DNA of 64,000 nucleotides from the NCBI GenBank assembly GCA_002067795.1, contig MVQI01000051.1, positions 62,001-126,000 on the forward strand. Reading direction: 5' to 3'. This DNA comes from Methanosaeta sp. PtaB.Bin039 (GTDB taxonomy: Archaea; Halobacteriota; Methanosarcinia; Methanotrichales; Methanotrichaceae). The translations under genes and the position numbers were made by a program. The notes below the pieces were generated by a model. It was given only the letters and a program-made list of their open reading frames with translations, searched no databases and was not told where the DNA came from. Shown here piece by piece: positions 17,336 through 26,425 of this stretch; the stretch's first letter is position 1; the number at the start of each line of letters is the position of its first letter.

Positions 17336-17749
17336 TCAGACGCCCTGGCTCTCACGGGCTCTCTCCACGTAGTGCCACAGGCTCTCCACATCCTTTATCT
17401 CTTTCTGAGTCAGAATGCGCAACCTTCGTCGGGTATCCAGGTCCAGCCGACACCCGGTTGGGCGCAGGTACACCTCCATTATCCTGGCCAGCTCTTCGCC
17501 CTTCCCATCCCAGTCGGTCAGGATCACGATATCCCGGTAACGACGGGCCGACTCCTCCGCCAGCTGCAGCGTGGAATGCCTGGAAGATAGTATGATCGGC
17601 CCCGATATCCCCAACCGGCGCAGCGAGTCCCGGTCCCTGGGCCCTTCCACAATGATTGCGCACCCGCAAGCAGAAGCCTCCTGTAGAGCTGAGATCAGCT
17701 CCTCCAGGGCCTCCAGGTCGTAGATCTTGCGGCGAGAATCCCTGAGCAT
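17336..17749 (-). CDS. Toprim-domain protein (UPF0292-like)
   Basis: A 137-residue stand-alone Toprim protein. The catalytic glutamate is in AIIVEGPRDRDSLRRLG at about residues 31-47, and the acidic pair is in DIVILTDWDGKGEEL near residue 95. These are the core Toprim residues found in DnaG primases, topoisomerases and RNase M5. The short length matches archaeal UPF0292 proteins, whose substrate is unknown; RNase M5-like RNA processing is a possibility. It follows the DUF167 gene by seven bases and is probably co-transcribed with it. Confidence 0.82.
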   Translation of the reverse strand: MLRDSRRKIYDLEALEELISALQEASACGCAIIVEGPRDRDSLRRLGISGPIILSSRHSTLQLAEESARRYRDIVILTDWDGKGEELARIMEVYLRPTGCRLDLDTRRRLRILTQKEIKDVESLWHYVERARESQGV

Positions 17750-17756
17750 CTGGATT

Positions 17757-18080
17757 TCACTCCGGACGTCGCCCTTCTAAGATCCTGCATGCATCCTCTC
17801 TGGAGAGTCCGCGCAGCAGCACCACCTTTCGGCTGCTCTTCAGGCCTCCGATAACCTCGATCGAGGACATCGGCACTCCAAGCACAGCAGCCATCTCCTC
17901 GACCAGCTGATGGTTGGCCCGTCCCCGGATGGCAGGCTCGGTAAGCCTCACCTCAACCGCCTGCCGCCACGGATTGTATCCTGAAGGGATGACTACCCTG
18001 CGAGATGTGGCCGCAACTTCGACCCTGATGGTGGACCCGGCAGGATGGTCCTGCAGCGCGTCAAGCAAGCCTGCAACCAT
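17757..18080 (-). CDS. DUF167/UPF0235 (YggU-like) protein
   Basis: A 107-residue protein with the family features VVIPSGYNPWRQAVEVRLTEPAIRGRANHQLVEEMA and the terminal segment VEVIGGLKSSRKVVLLRGL. YggU-like proteins are widespread and small with no firmly assigned function. The gene starts 154 bases from the divergent purH. A TATA-like GATATATTAA on the plus strand at 18102-18111 (minus: TTAATATATC) sits about 25-30 bases upstream and is a good promoter candidate. Confidence 0.82.
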   Translation of the reverse strand: MVAGLLDALQDHPAGSTIRVEVAATSRRVVIPSGYNPWRQAVEVRLTEPAIRGRANHQLVEEMAAVLGVPMSSIEVIGGLKSSRKVVLLRGLSREDACRILEGRRPE

Positions 18081-18163
18081 GAAGCCATCTTATCTCGCGC
18101 TGGATATATTAAGAAGCTGGAGCGAAGAGCCGGCTTTATCTCCAGGCCGCCGGACGGACATGC

Positions 18164-18230
18164 CTTTTATACCACACCACCATGCTGTAAGGGCAACTTT
18201 GAAATAATCAGAAGTCCTCGAAATCCGAGG
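18164..18230 (+). promoter_or_regulatory. purH promoter and leader with a hairpin over the ribosome binding site
   Basis: A TATA box CTTTTATACC at 18164-18173 lies about 62-71 bases before the purH ATG (18235), implying a leader of about 35-40 bases. In this leader CCTCG (18216-18220) can pair with CGAGG (18226-18230), with the five-base loop AAATC. The right arm contains the GAGG that would act as Shine-Dalgarno, so the hairpin could limit initiation. The stem is short and its biological use is inference. Confidence 0.4.
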
Positions 18231-18234
18231 TTTC

Positions 18235-19593
18235 ATGAAGGTACAGCAAGCTGTAGTCCTGGCCAATGCCTCTGATGGGGCAGATGGCCTGCTGTCGTCG
18301 CTAAAGCGGCTTGGCGTGGATATTACAACCATGTCAGATCCTGCTGAGCATATTCTCGATGATTGGTCAGGTCGCCTTCTCATCTGCGATGATGCCATCC
18401 TATCCACAGATCTGGGAAGATCGCTGGTCAGGAGGGCTGCTGCAGATGGAATCGCCATTGTGGATGACGCGGCGGCTTCCGTCCTCGCCGAACATCTTGG
18501 ATCTTCACCAGAGGTACCCGACGATCTTTTGCGCAGCACGGCAGCTAGGGCCCTATTCGCCTGCGTGAATGCGGACGCTCTGGAGCTCTCAGCACTGCAG
18601 AAGGGCGAAGATGCGCCGCGCTACCTGATCTGCGCCCACGAGAAGGTGCAGGACCTGCGCTATGGCGAGAACTGGCACCAGAAGGCGGCTCTCTACAGCC
18701 GGCCAGGCGGCCTGGGGCTATTCTCAGCATCCAAGCTCAATGGCAAGGAGATGTCGTATAACAACGTGGTCGATGCCGAGGCCACGCTGGAGATGCTGAT
18801 AGACCTCTCCCAGTACGACGGCCGCCGGGCTGAGCGCCCACTGGCAGTGATTGTCAAGCACGCCAACCCATGCGGAGTGGCCTACGGGGCGTCGCTTGAA
18901 GAGGCCTATCGGGGTGCGTTTGCAACCGATCCCAAGTCTGCCTTCGGCGGGGTGATCGGATTCGACCGGCCAGTGGATTTGGCCACAGCCAGGGCTATAG
19001 GGGACAGCTTCGTGGAGGTCTTGCTGGCTCCTGGCTTCGAACCCGAAGCACTCGAGATGCTCGGGCGAAACAAGCCGAACCGCCGCATACTCGACATAGG
19101 AGATATGCTCTCTCAGCAGGACAGGCTATACAGGGGCTGGACCTTCAAAGGGGTCATGGGGGGGCTTCTGCTCCAGGACTTCGACCGCGGGGACTTAAAG
19201 GAGTGGAAGGTTGTGACAAAGAGGGCACCAAGCCCGGAGGAGACCCGCGCGTTGCGCTTCGCCTGGAAGGTCACCAAGTACGTCAAGTCCAACGCCCTCG
19301 TCTACACCACCGCTGACCGTACCATTGGGATCGGCTCCGGGCAGGTCAGCCGTGTTGACGCCGCGAGATTCGGAGCCGAGAAAGCGGAGGAGCACGGCCT
19401 GGATACCAGGGGCACGGTGGCAGCAACCGATTCGTTCTTCCCGTTCCGCGACGGCCTTGACCAGACATATCTGGCAGGAGCCACAGCGGTGATTCACCCC
19501 GGTGGCTCGATCAGGGATGAAGAGGTTATCAGAGCGGCTGATGAGCATGACATGGCCATGGTATTCACAGGAATGCGCCATTTCAGGCATTGA
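18235..19593 (+). CDS. purH: PurH-type AICAR transformylase with an atypical N-terminal domain
   Basis: The C-terminal 315 residues are a full AICAR formyltransferase domain: [28 protein letters not shown], the catalytic [47 protein letters not shown] and the ending [11 protein letters not shown]...FTGMRHFRH. Bacterial PurH has an IMP cyclohydrolase (MGS-like) domain of about 200 residues before this. Here only about 135 residues precede the LRYGEN motif, and they lack the SVSDK, GGT and GRVKTLHPK motifs of cyclohydrolase. I therefore infer that only the formylation step is catalysed and that cyclisation depends on another enzyme such as PurO. The N-terminus may be a decayed or repurposed domain. 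Confidence 0.88.
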   Translation: MKVQQAVVLANASDGADGLLSSLKRLGVDITTMSDPAEHILDDWSGRLLICDDAILSTDLGRSLVRRAAADGIAIVDDAAASVLAEHLGSSPEVPDDLLRSTAARALFACVNADALELSALQKGEDAPRYLICAHEKVQDLRYGENWHQKAALYSRPGGLGLFSASKLNGKEMSYNNVVDAEATLEMLIDLSQYDGRRAERPLAVIVKHANPCGVAYGASLEEAYRGAFATDPKSAFGGVIGFDRPVDLATARAIGDSFVEVLLAPGFEPEALEMLGRNKPNRRILDIGDMLSQQDRLYRGWTFKGVMGGLLLQDFDRGDLKEWKVVTKRAPSPEETRALRFAWKVTKYVKSNALVYTTADRTIGIGSGQVSRVDAARFGAEKAEEHGLDTRGTVAATDSFFPFRDGLDQTYLAGATAVIHPGGSIRDEEVIRAADEHDMAMVFTGMRHFRH

Positions 19594-19603
19594 TGGAAAC
19601 GGC

Positions 19604-21094
19604 ATGAGGGCCAGCAGGGCAGCAGCTGCCATAGCAGTATTAGCCATGCTATTTTTTTCCATGCCTGCATCGTCGGCTGCCACCATCCAGGCTGGGGCAG
19701 ACCTGGCAGGCGCCATTGCCGCCTCGTCTCCTGGTGACACCATAAGGGTCGGCCCAGGCGAGCAGCGCCCATTTGTCGTCGATCGTCCGCTCACCATCCT
19801 GGCAGATGGGGCGAGCGTGAAAGCTGACCTCCAGCAGCCGGCCATATTCATCAGGTCAGGAAACGTCCGCATATCCGGATTCTCCATTCAGGGCGTGCCG
19901 AAGGACAGCCAGTCCAAGTTCAGCTTCTATATGGAGAGGCTTGACGGAGGACGGACGTCAGCTCCAACCGTGCCCCAGTACGGGTCCGGGGCGTCCCAGG
20001 GCGGGATCTTGCGCCTTAACCTTACCAACGCCGGGATAGTTCTGCAGGGTGTGGGAATCGCCCTGGACAACCTCACGATATCAGGAGCTGAGGAGGGCGT
20101 ACTTGCCGAAAACTCGCAGGACCTGCAGATCAGCAACTGCAGCTTCCTAGACAACGATCGTGGCCTTCACATCAAGGGCAGCGCGGCGGTCGCCATCACC
20201 GGCAACCGCTTCTCCGGCAGCAGCAAAGACGGCTTGACTGCCGAGTTCTCACGCCAAATAACGCTAAAGGACAACTCAGCCCTGGACAACAAGAACGCAG
20301 GCCTCTTCCTGAAGAACTGCTCTTTGATCCTGGCCGAGGGAAACCTGGTGTCGGATAACACCTTCGGCCTGGCCCTGTGGAATTGCACCGATGGCGAGGT
20401 CCGCAGGAACCGGGCCCATCACAGCTACTATGGCATACTGCTGGCAAATACCATCAATACAACCGTCCTGGATAACCTGGCCACGGAGAACGCAAGAAGC
20501 GAGATAGTGGCCGGATTTGGAATAGGCATCAGCCTGACCGAGAACAGCAGCCGAAACCTGATACTTCGAAACTCCGCAAGCAAGAACTTCAACGGTCTGG
20601 AGCTGATCAAGGGCTGCCGCTACAACGTCGTCTTCGGAAACAACCTGACTCAGAACACCCACGGCATCAGGGCGGCCGAGAACCACAACAACCTGATCTT
20701 CGGCAACAACTTCGAGGGCAACGTGATCAGCATATACGAGGATGATGCCCACAATTTCTGGAACGCAAGTGCGGGCAACTATTATTCGGATTATGCCGGG
20801 CCGGATGGAAACGGTGACGGTCGAGGAGATCTGCCGTACCTGATCCCCAAGGGCAACACCAACAGCGCCGACCTGGCGCCCCTGATGGAGCCGGACTTCA
20901 ATCCCCTGATAAACACGACCAATCTATGGGCTGAGCTGGCCAGATACGCCACATACGATGCCACGAGCGAAGGCCTTCCGGTGATCCGGGAAGGCAAAGG
21001 GGTCATGATCCAGGCTCCTCGGCCCAAGGGCCCGCCGGTATTCTCTGACGACCCAATGGCCCTGGAAAGGCCGGCTTTCACCCCAGATATCTGA
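19604..21094 (+). CDS. Exported right-handed beta-helix protein (NosD/CASH-domain like)
   Basis: A 496-residue exported protein. A signal peptide ([20 protein letters not shown]) is followed by a [16 protein letters not shown] start typical of parallel beta-helix proteins. Many NosD-type rungs follow, such as [45 protein letters not shown] and FGNNFEGN. The helix closes with [30 protein letters not shown], a common ending in archaeal NosD-like surface proteins. Ligand or carbohydrate binding at the cell surface is likely, but the partner is unknown. The start ATG at 19604 is ten bases after purH and encodes the signal peptide; a longer in-frame start at 19502 overlaps purH and is rejected. 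Confidence 0.8.
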   Translation: MRASRAAAAIAVLAMLFFSMPASSAATIQAGADLAGAIAASSPGDTIRVGPGEQRPFVVDRPLTILADGASVKADLQQPAIFIRSGNVRISGFSIQGVPKDSQSKFSFYMERLDGGRTSAPTVPQYGSGASQGGILRLNLTNAGIVLQGVGIALDNLTISGAEEGVLAENSQDLQISNCSFLDNDRGLHIKGSAAVAITGNRFSGSSKDGLTAEFSRQITLKDNSALDNKNAGLFLKNCSLILAEGNLVSDNTFGLALWNCTDGEVRRNRAHHSYYGILLANTINTTVLDNLATENARSEIVAGFGIGISLTENSSRNLILRNSASKNFNGLELIKGCRYNVVFGNNLTQNTHGIRAAENHNNLIFGNNFEGNVISIYEDDAHNFWNASAGNYYSDYAGPDGNGDGRGDLPYLIPKGNTNSADLAPLMEPDFNPLINTTNLWAELARYATYDATSEGLPVIREGKGVMIQAPRPKGPPVFSDDPMALERPAFTPDI

Positions 21095-21216
21095 AAAATC
21101 CCGATGCTGCAGATGCGAAAAGAAGGGGATAAAAGAGGCAGTCCTCGACCCTGATTTCGTGATAGATGTTCTATTGCGGCCATGCCGGAGGAAATCAGAC
21201 TGCCTGAGGCAGTGTC

Positions 21217-22026
21217 CTAGGTTCCAACCCGGACCGACTCTGCCGCCGCCCGCAAGGTAGCTATGGCCGACAAAGCTGCCAAATAGCTCGTCTTTGGATT
21301 CGACGGCGATGGAACGTTCTCGATCCGAATGGCCATCCTGCCAAACGCACCCTCTGCAAGTATCTCATGGGTGTTGACCCGGGCGTTTGGATCGGCCACT
21401 ACCCGGACTGTCGCGTCAATCCCACTTGCCAGGCTGAGGGACGCTGCCACGTTTACATTGGCCGGAAAGGCCAGGACGGCCTGGGATGCTGGACCCTGAT
21501 AGATCATGGTAGGCTGATGAAGAGATCGCAGATCCAGCCCTCGTTCGAGCACATAAGGAGCGCCCTCCAGACCTGCCGGCGGTTTGGTCGTCGTCAGGGT
21601 AACGCTGGTGAGGCCACCTTCCCGGGCAGATCTTATCCCGTCCAGACCGGCTATGGCCCCGGACGGCAGGAACACCCTGCCACCTCCTCTCCTGGCCAGG
21701 GCAACCAGATCGGAGAACAAAGCCCGGTCCATGAGAGCGCCTACAGACATTATCATGATGTCGCGACCCTGGCTTAGGGCTGCCTCTGCCGCAGATCGAA
21801 CCGCTGCCTGGGAAGCCGCCTCCACCAGGAGATCGCACCTGGAGGCAAGCTCGTCGAAGCCAACCAGCTCCGGCCTGTTTTGAAGACTTGAGATGAGAGC
21901 CTCTGCCCTTGACGGGTCGCTGTCGCTCACAGCAGCCAGCACAGCCGGCAGCCGTCCTATGTCTATCGCCTTGGCGATCTCCCGGCCTATGGCTCCGCAT
22001 CCCAGCAGGCCAACTCTGAGAACCAT
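21217..22026 (-). CDS. nadX: L-aspartate dehydrogenase
   Basis: Oxidises L-aspartate to iminoaspartate, the first step of NAD synthesis in organisms that use NadX instead of aspartate oxidase. The 269-residue protein begins with a Rossmann motif (VGLLGCGAIGREIA). It contains LLVEAASQAAV, IMIMSVGAL, LPSGAIAGLDGI and the conserved ANVNVAASLSLA and VVADPNARVNTHEI segments of the aspartate dehydrogenase domain. It is divergently transcribed from nadC, 40 bases away, which encodes the third enzyme of the same pathway. Confidence 0.92.
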   Translation of the reverse strand: MVLRVGLLGCGAIGREIAKAIDIGRLPAVLAAVSDSDPSRAEALISSLQNRPELVGFDELASRCDLLVEAASQAAVRSAAEAALSQGRDIMIMSVGALMDRALFSDLVALARRGGGRVFLPSGAIAGLDGIRSAREGGLTSVTLTTTKPPAGLEGAPYVLERGLDLRSLHQPTMIYQGPASQAVLAFPANVNVAASLSLASGIDATVRVVADPNARVNTHEILAEGAFGRMAIRIENVPSPSNPKTSYLAALSAIATLRAAAESVRVGT

Positions 22027-22066
22027 CGCAGAATATAAATCAGTAGTAAATCATAACTTTTGCGGT
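22027..22066. promoter_or_regulatory. Short shared divergent promoter of nadX and nadC
   Basis: Only 40 bases separate the two starts. The segment contains GAATATAAATC (22031-22041) and is AT-rich throughout, so TATA elements for both directions must overlap. Such a compact arrangement suggests joint control of the two NAD synthesis genes. No operator repeat was recognised. Confidence 0.5.
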
Positions 22067-22906
22067 ATGCTCCGGTCCGATATCGAGAGGTTTATACAGG
22101 AAGACCTGGGCGAGTGGGATGACGGAGAGATTGTCCCTGCTGTCCAGACCGAAGCCGTGATAATTGCCAGGGAAGAGGGCGTAGTCTGCGGCTTGGAGGA
22201 GGCTGCACTCGTCTTCAAGCTGCTGGGTGCCGAAGCGCAACCGCTCTTCGACGATGGGGAGTTTGTGACCAGAGAGGCTTTGGTGATGTCTGTAAGTGGC
22301 AGCGCCCGGCAGATACTGAGGGCCGAGCGCCTCGCGCTCAACTTCCTGGGCAGGATGAGCGGCATCGCCACGCTGACCAGAAGGTGCGTTCTTTTAGCCC
22401 GGCCAGCCAAGGTTGCCTGCACCCGCAAGACAACTCCCGGATTTCGCCGCTATGAGAAGCGAGCAGTTCTGGCGGGAGGCGGCGATCCCCACCGCTTCAG
22501 CCTCTCAGGAGCAGTCATGATCAAGGATAACCACCTCAAGGTCATGGATCTGGAGGAGGCCATGTCCAGGGCAAGGAGAGAAGCCAGCTTCACAAAGAAG
22601 ATCGAGGTCGAGGTGGAGGATCTGGGCGATATGCTCCGGGCTGCCGAGTTTGGTGCAGATATCATAATGTTCGACAACATGAACCCTGAGGCGATCAAGA
22701 GAGGGGTGGACATGCTGGAGTCGAGGGGGTGGAGGTCCAGGGTCGTCCTGGAGGCCTCAGGCGGCATCGGACCCGAAGACCTGCCGAGGTATGCAGCCAC
22801 AGGAGTGGATGTGATATCCATGGGCTCGCTTACCAGGGATGCCCGGTGGATGGACTTCAGCCTGGAGATGAATGGGAAAGAGTCAAAGGCAGGCATAGAC
22901 TATTAA
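22067..22906 (+). CDS. nadC: Nicotinate-nucleotide pyrophosphorylase (carboxylating)
   Basis: Converts quinolinate and phosphoribosyl pyrophosphate to nicotinate mononucleotide. The 279-residue length is normal. Motifs include FIQEDLGEWD, LNFLGRMSGIATLTRR, the phosphate- and quinolinate-binding ACTRKTTPGFRRYEKRA, VMIKDNHL, EVEVEDLGD and DIIMFDNMNPE, then VVLEASGGIGPEDL and TGVDVISMGSLT. The ATG at 22067 begins MLRSDIERFIQEDLG as in homologues; the upstream open frame runs antisense to nadX. It lies 40 bases from nadX. Confidence 0.94.
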   Translation: MLRSDIERFIQEDLGEWDDGEIVPAVQTEAVIIAREEGVVCGLEEAALVFKLLGAEAQPLFDDGEFVTREALVMSVSGSARQILRAERLALNFLGRMSGIATLTRRCVLLARPAKVACTRKTTPGFRRYEKRAVLAGGGDPHRFSLSGAVMIKDNHLKVMDLEEAMSRARREASFTKKIEVEVEDLGDMLRAAEFGADIIMFDNMNPEAIKRGVDMLESRGWRSRVVLEASGGIGPEDLPRYAATGVDVISMGSLTRDARWMDFSLEMNGKESKAGIDY

Positions 22907-22932
22907 GCAGATGGAGGAATGGTGGTCGGGAA

Positions 22933-24090
22933 ATGCGAGAGATCTATCTGGCTTTGATCATCCTGATCGCGGCTGGGACGATGGGAGCCTGGGCTGCAGA
23001 AGACGATGGCGTGTCCTTCGATGAGTTCTCCATGAACCTGGGCGACCGGGTGGATATAGGGGACCTGCGCCTCGAGCTGGTGGATATCCAGTCTGTGCGT
23101 GACGGCCTGACCGTGATCAGAGTCTCGGAGAAGGCAGGAAAGTTCGACGAGCAGCGCATACTGCTGGTAAACAGCCCGAACAACTTCAAGGGCGGATCTG
23201 AGGATGGCGGCTTGACCGTCACCGTCGTGAACATATTCGATGAGGAGTCGGCCAAGGTGAGGCTGGAGTATCCGAGCTCCATGGGAACTCCCAGAAAGAG
23301 GGCCTCGGAGACGCCGGCTGCCAGTCGTGCTGCTCCCAATCTGATCGTGCAAAAGACCCTGGATAGCCAGAGGGTAAGCGTGGGAGACGAGGTCAAGGTC
23401 AGCATAATCGTGAGGAACATAGGAACCGATACGGCCACCAATCTGCAGATATACGACCAGCCGCCTCTGCCCGAGTTCGCCTATCTGGCAGGTTATCCAC
23501 CCAAACTGAGGAGCGAGCTTGGACCAGGGGAGTCGGACTCATCAGCTTACGTCATGCAGGCAGTGAAAGCCGGCCTGGTCAAGGTGCCATCCATTGAGGT
23601 CCGCTACGCCGATTCGAAGAAGAAGGCCAGGTCGAACAACTCGGAGAGCCTGGAGATAACTATAGATCCGCCTCGCTTGCCGAACCTGGAGGTGTACTTA
23701 AGCCCAACCACCCAGGTCAAGCCAGGAGAGACGGCGAGCCTGAACCTGACACTGCACAACTCCGGACAGGCTGCTGCCACCCGTATCGAGGTCAGGTCGG
23801 AGGTCCGCCCACAGGATATAGTGCTTACTGGCCTTGACCGGTCGTTCTTCGAGATCCTTCCTGGCAAGAGCGAGAGCTATAGCGGGACGGTCCGGGGGGA
23901 AAGAAGCGGAAACTACACAGTGACCGTCGAGATCAGCTATAGCAGTGGCGAGTCAACCAACGTGAAAAGAGTAACGGCAGACGTATTGGTCCTGGAACGA
24001 GAGTATAAATACTTGTATTACTTATTGGTTATTCCAATAGCCATAGTTGTGGGCTGGATCTATAAGAGACACAAGCAATATAAATATTAG
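22933..24090 (+). CDS. Exported, membrane-anchored surface protein with CARDB/COG1361-like beta domains
   Basis: A 385-residue protein with a signal peptide (MREIYLALIILIAAGTMGAWA), a first beta domain to about residue 115 and a Ser/Ala/Arg-rich linker. Two Ig-like domains follow (PNLIVQKTLDSQRVSVGDEV and PNLEVYLSPTTQVKPGETA). A C-terminal membrane helix (YLYYLLVIPIAIVVGWIY) with a basic tail ends the protein. This places most of it outside the cell, anchored by the last helix. The domains resemble CARDB and S-layer-associated COG1361 proteins. No PGF-CTERM is present, so archaeosortase processing is not expected. It follows nadC by 26 bases and precedes cetZ. Confidence 0.75.
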   Translation: MREIYLALIILIAAGTMGAWAAEDDGVSFDEFSMNLGDRVDIGDLRLELVDIQSVRDGLTVIRVSEKAGKFDEQRILLVNSPNNFKGGSEDGGLTVTVVNIFDEESAKVRLEYPSSMGTPRKRASETPAASRAAPNLIVQKTLDSQRVSVGDEVKVSIIVRNIGTDTATNLQIYDQPPLPEFAYLAGYPPKLRSELGPGESDSSAYVMQAVKAGLVKVPSIEVRYADSKKKARSNNSESLEITIDPPRLPNLEVYLSPTTQVKPGETASLNLTLHNSGQAAATRIEVRSEVRPQDIVLTGLDRSFFEILPGKSESYSGTVRGERSGNYTVTVEISYSSGESTNVKRVTADVLVLEREYKYLYYLLVIPIAIVVGWIYKRHKQYKY

Positions 24091-24099
24091 AACCAGGTC

Positions 24100-24109
24100 A
24101 TAATATAAT
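24100..24109 (+). promoter_or_regulatory. TATA box upstream of cetZ
   Basis: ATAATATAAT lies about 100 bases before the cetZ ATG, so the transcript would carry a leader of about 75 bases. A ribosome binding candidate, GAGGTCGAGG, sits at 24190-24199, ten bases before the ATG at 24209. A small open frame starting at 24108 reads into the cetZ start in another phase and is probably not translated. Confidence 0.45.
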
Positions 24110-24208
24110 GGCACAGGTCCTGCAGATCCAGGGAAAAGCCATATCCGATGCTTGGACACGAAAGTGGAAAATAGTGTTCCCCGGTCTTGAGGTCGAGGGT
24201 TTGAGAAG

Positions 24209-25312
24209 ATGCTCAACGTTCTGATGCTTGGCGTAGGCCAGTGCGGAAATCGCATAATGGATGCAGTGAACAAGGAGGCCTTTGGGGGCTCCAAGCTAGC
24301 CAAGTATTACTCCAAACAGAAGTTCCCCAGCCGGGTCGAGACGGTGGCACTGAACACCGCGGTAAACGACCTCAAGGAACTCAAGTTCACAGCTGCCAAA
24401 GATAGGCTCCATGTGCCCAACCTTCATGGTGTGGGAGCCAACCGCAACAAGGGCAAACAGGGATTTTGGGAAAATCAGGATATGATAATGGAGGAGATCG
24501 AGAAGAGAGGCGATTTCGATATCGCTTTCGTCATGACCTCGGTCTCTGGGGGCACTGGATCGTCCTTCTCGCCCCTTCTGATCCACGAGCTTAAGAGCAG
24601 ATATAAGGATATAACCATAGTGCCGATAGCTGTTCTGCCTTTCCGGGAAGAGGGGACCATATACCTGCAGAACTCAGCATTCTGCCTGCGGGAAATGATG
24701 GAGGTAGAGGCAGACGGCATGATACTGGTGGACAACCAGTATCTGAAGAGGTGCAGCGGAGATATTGCCACCGCTTACGATAAGATCAACACCATGGTGG
24801 CTCAGAGGTTGCTCTTCCTGATCGAGTCCCTGGACAGCGAGATGCTTTCCGTGACCGACCTTGGGGACTTCAAGACGGTCATGAGCGGAGGCTTGCGAAT
24901 GGGCACGCTTGGTTTCTACCAGGCTGATAAATCCAACTCATCTGTCAGATCCGCCATAAAGAGCAGCTTGAAGGAGATAGGCCTGCTCTATCCTGCCAAC
25001 GTGGATGCCGGAGAGGCCGGCAGGGCCATGATTGTTATTCAGGCCGGCAGGGAGCACCTGGACGTAGACGAGATCACCAAGGAGATCGAGACGCTTACAG
25101 CCAGTATCGGCCACGTCTTCAAGGGCATAGTGGTAAAGAAGGGAGCACCCAAGGTGCTATCCGTGCTCTCCCTCGAGAGGGTTCCTGGCGTCGTTGAGCT
25201 CTATGAGAAGGCCAAGTGGGCGATCCAGGAGGAGCGGGAGAGGAAGGACCGGGCCAAGAACGAATTGAGCGAGGCCTTCGAGCATATCAACGACCTGGAA
25301 GAGATATACTAA
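24209..25312 (+). CDS. cetZ: CetZ tubulin/FtsZ-superfamily GTPase
   Basis: Cytoskeletal GTPase of the archaeal CetZ group, which controls cell shape in haloarchaea and whose crystal structures include a Methanothrix (Methanosaeta) member. The 367-residue protein starts MLNVLMLGVGQCGNRI, the nucleotide-binding loop T1. The tubulin signature is VMTSVSGGTGSSFSPLL, and later loops include PFREEGT and the T7-like NVDAGEAGRAMIVIQAG. The C-terminal residues form a charged helix (EERERKDRAKNELSEAFEHI). It differs from FtsZ in lacking the GTGAAP-type ending and in the extended loop around residue 75. Confidence 0.92.
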   Translation: MLNVLMLGVGQCGNRIMDAVNKEAFGGSKLAKYYSKQKFPSRVETVALNTAVNDLKELKFTAAKDRLHVPNLHGVGANRNKGKQGFWENQDMIMEEIEKRGDFDIAFVMTSVSGGTGSSFSPLLIHELKSRYKDITIVPIAVLPFREEGTIYLQNSAFCLREMMEVEADGMILVDNQYLKRCSGDIATAYDKINTMVAQRLLFLIESLDSEMLSVTDLGDFKTVMSGGLRMGTLGFYQADKSNSSVRSAIKSSLKEIGLLYPANVDAGEAGRAMIVIQAGREHLDVDEITKEIETLTASIGHVFKGIVVKKGAPKVLSVLSLERVPGVVELYEKAKWAIQEERERKDRAKNELSEAFEHINDLEEIY

Positions 25313-25326
25313 AAAGGATGTATGCT

Positions 25327-25342
25327 TTGGGCGCACGCCCAA
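25327..25342 (+). terminator. Hairpin after cetZ
   Basis: TTGGGC, the loop GCAC and GCCCAA form a perfect six-base-pair stem 15 bases after the cetZ stop codon. No T-run follows, so if it acts in termination or mRNA stability it is not an intrinsic bacterial-type terminator. The role is inferred from position. Confidence 0.4.
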
Positions 25343-25540
25343 TAACCGTAACGTAGCCAAAACCTGTTTAATGGGGTGATATGATATCCCGGGGGCCGGA
25401 TATGCCGCCGACTGTCTGGCCTGATGCAGCTTTGGCCGGTTCCTCTGAAGCGCTTGCGAGGTTGTCCTTTTTTTCGGATAATCCCCATCTCTTTTCCCAG
25501 GCCTCGATCTGGCTGTCCGCTGGTCCAGGCGAGCCTCCCA

Positions 25541-26425
25541 TCAGATTCCTAATCGCCGGTACATCATTGCCTGAATCGGGCTTAAACCCAGTGCCGTGCA
25601 GATAAGGCGCTGTTCAGGCGGACTTGGCTGAGATATCCTGGCGGGAGGGACGGGCTTTCCGTCCCTGGCCAATATCACGCCGCCCTTCATCCTGGCACAG
25701 GCAAAGCCCCCGGCGCTGCCCTCCACCAGGATCGTGCCCCCCCTCATCTCCGCCCCGGTAAAGTCGCCGGTCCTGCCGCGGACCACGATCCGGCCACCTC
25801 TCAGCAGCACGCCCGTGTTCTGGCCACAATCGCCATCGATATCAAGCACGCCGTCCTGCATCAGGATCCCAGCGCTCATGCCGGCATCGCCCATGACCGA
25901 TACCCGGCAGGCGGATGCGCTGCGGGCTGCTATCGTCTCCCTCAGTATCCCATCGGCCAGCATTAGGGTACCCCCTTCCAGTCTGTTTGGGACCAGAAGC
26001 CCGGCAGGCCCCCCCGCCAGCAGATCGGTTATGGAGACGTACTTGCGGTAGCCTGTCAGGTCGCTATCCACCTCAACCACGTTTCCAAGCGGTTCCTGAG
26101 CCTGGCCAGCGAGGTAGATCGCGCCACGGATCATGGATATGCCCAGGCGGGAGCCAGCATCTCCATCCACGATGACGGCCCCTACATCGACCGGGCCGCC
26201 GCTGCCCCCAAACCTCATTAGGTCGACCCCCATGCTGCAGCCCAGACGGCTCCCCACATCTCCATGGATCCTTACCGATTCGCCCCGCCGCAGGGCATCC
26301 ACCATCTCCCGACGGCTATATCCATCTACTTTCTGGTCGGGATTCAGGCGTTTTCCCTGGTGCTGCCAGTAGAAGTCAAATGTAAAATCACAAAGACAAC
26401 TCTCCTTGCTGGACCAGAGCTCCAT
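25541..26425 (-). CDS. FwdC/GltB3-like GxxGxxxG beta-helix protein
   Basis: A 294-residue protein built of repeating GxxGxxxG rungs (GDVGSRLGCSM, GDAGSRLGISM, GDAGMSAGILM, GDCGQNTGVLL, GRTGDFTGAEM, GSAGGFACARM). This is the right-handed beta-helix shared by formylmethanofuran dehydrogenase subunit C and the third domain of glutamate synthase. Such stand-alone archaeal proteins are often misnamed tributyrin esterase. There are no fwd or glt genes beside it, so I cannot say whether it is a subunit or works alone. The ATG at 26425 is chosen; the upstream 36 residues look non-coding. Confidence 0.72.
   Translation of the reverse strand: MELWSSKESCLCDFTFDFYWQHQGKRLNPDQKVDGYSRREMVDALRRGESVRIHGDVGSRLGCSMGVDLMRFGGSGGPVDVGAVIVDGDAGSRLGISMIRGAIYLAGQAQEPLGNVVEVDSDLTGYRKYVSITDLLAGGPAGLLVPNRLEGGTLMLADGILRETIAARSASACRVSVMGDAGMSAGILMQDGVLDIDGDCGQNTGVLLRGGRIVVRGRTGDFTGAEMRGGTILVEGSAGGFACARMKGGVILARDGKPVPPARISQPSPPEQRLICTALGLSPIQAMMYRRLGI

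Noticed and set aside
19502-19603. Longer start for the NosD-like protein overlapping purH
   Set aside because: The signal peptide begins at 19604, and the extra residues overlap the PurH C-terminus in a different frame.
24108-24221. Small frame MAQVLQIQGK... before cetZ
   Set aside because: It overlaps the start of cetZ in another phase, has no Shine-Dalgarno of its own and lies on the expected TATA box.
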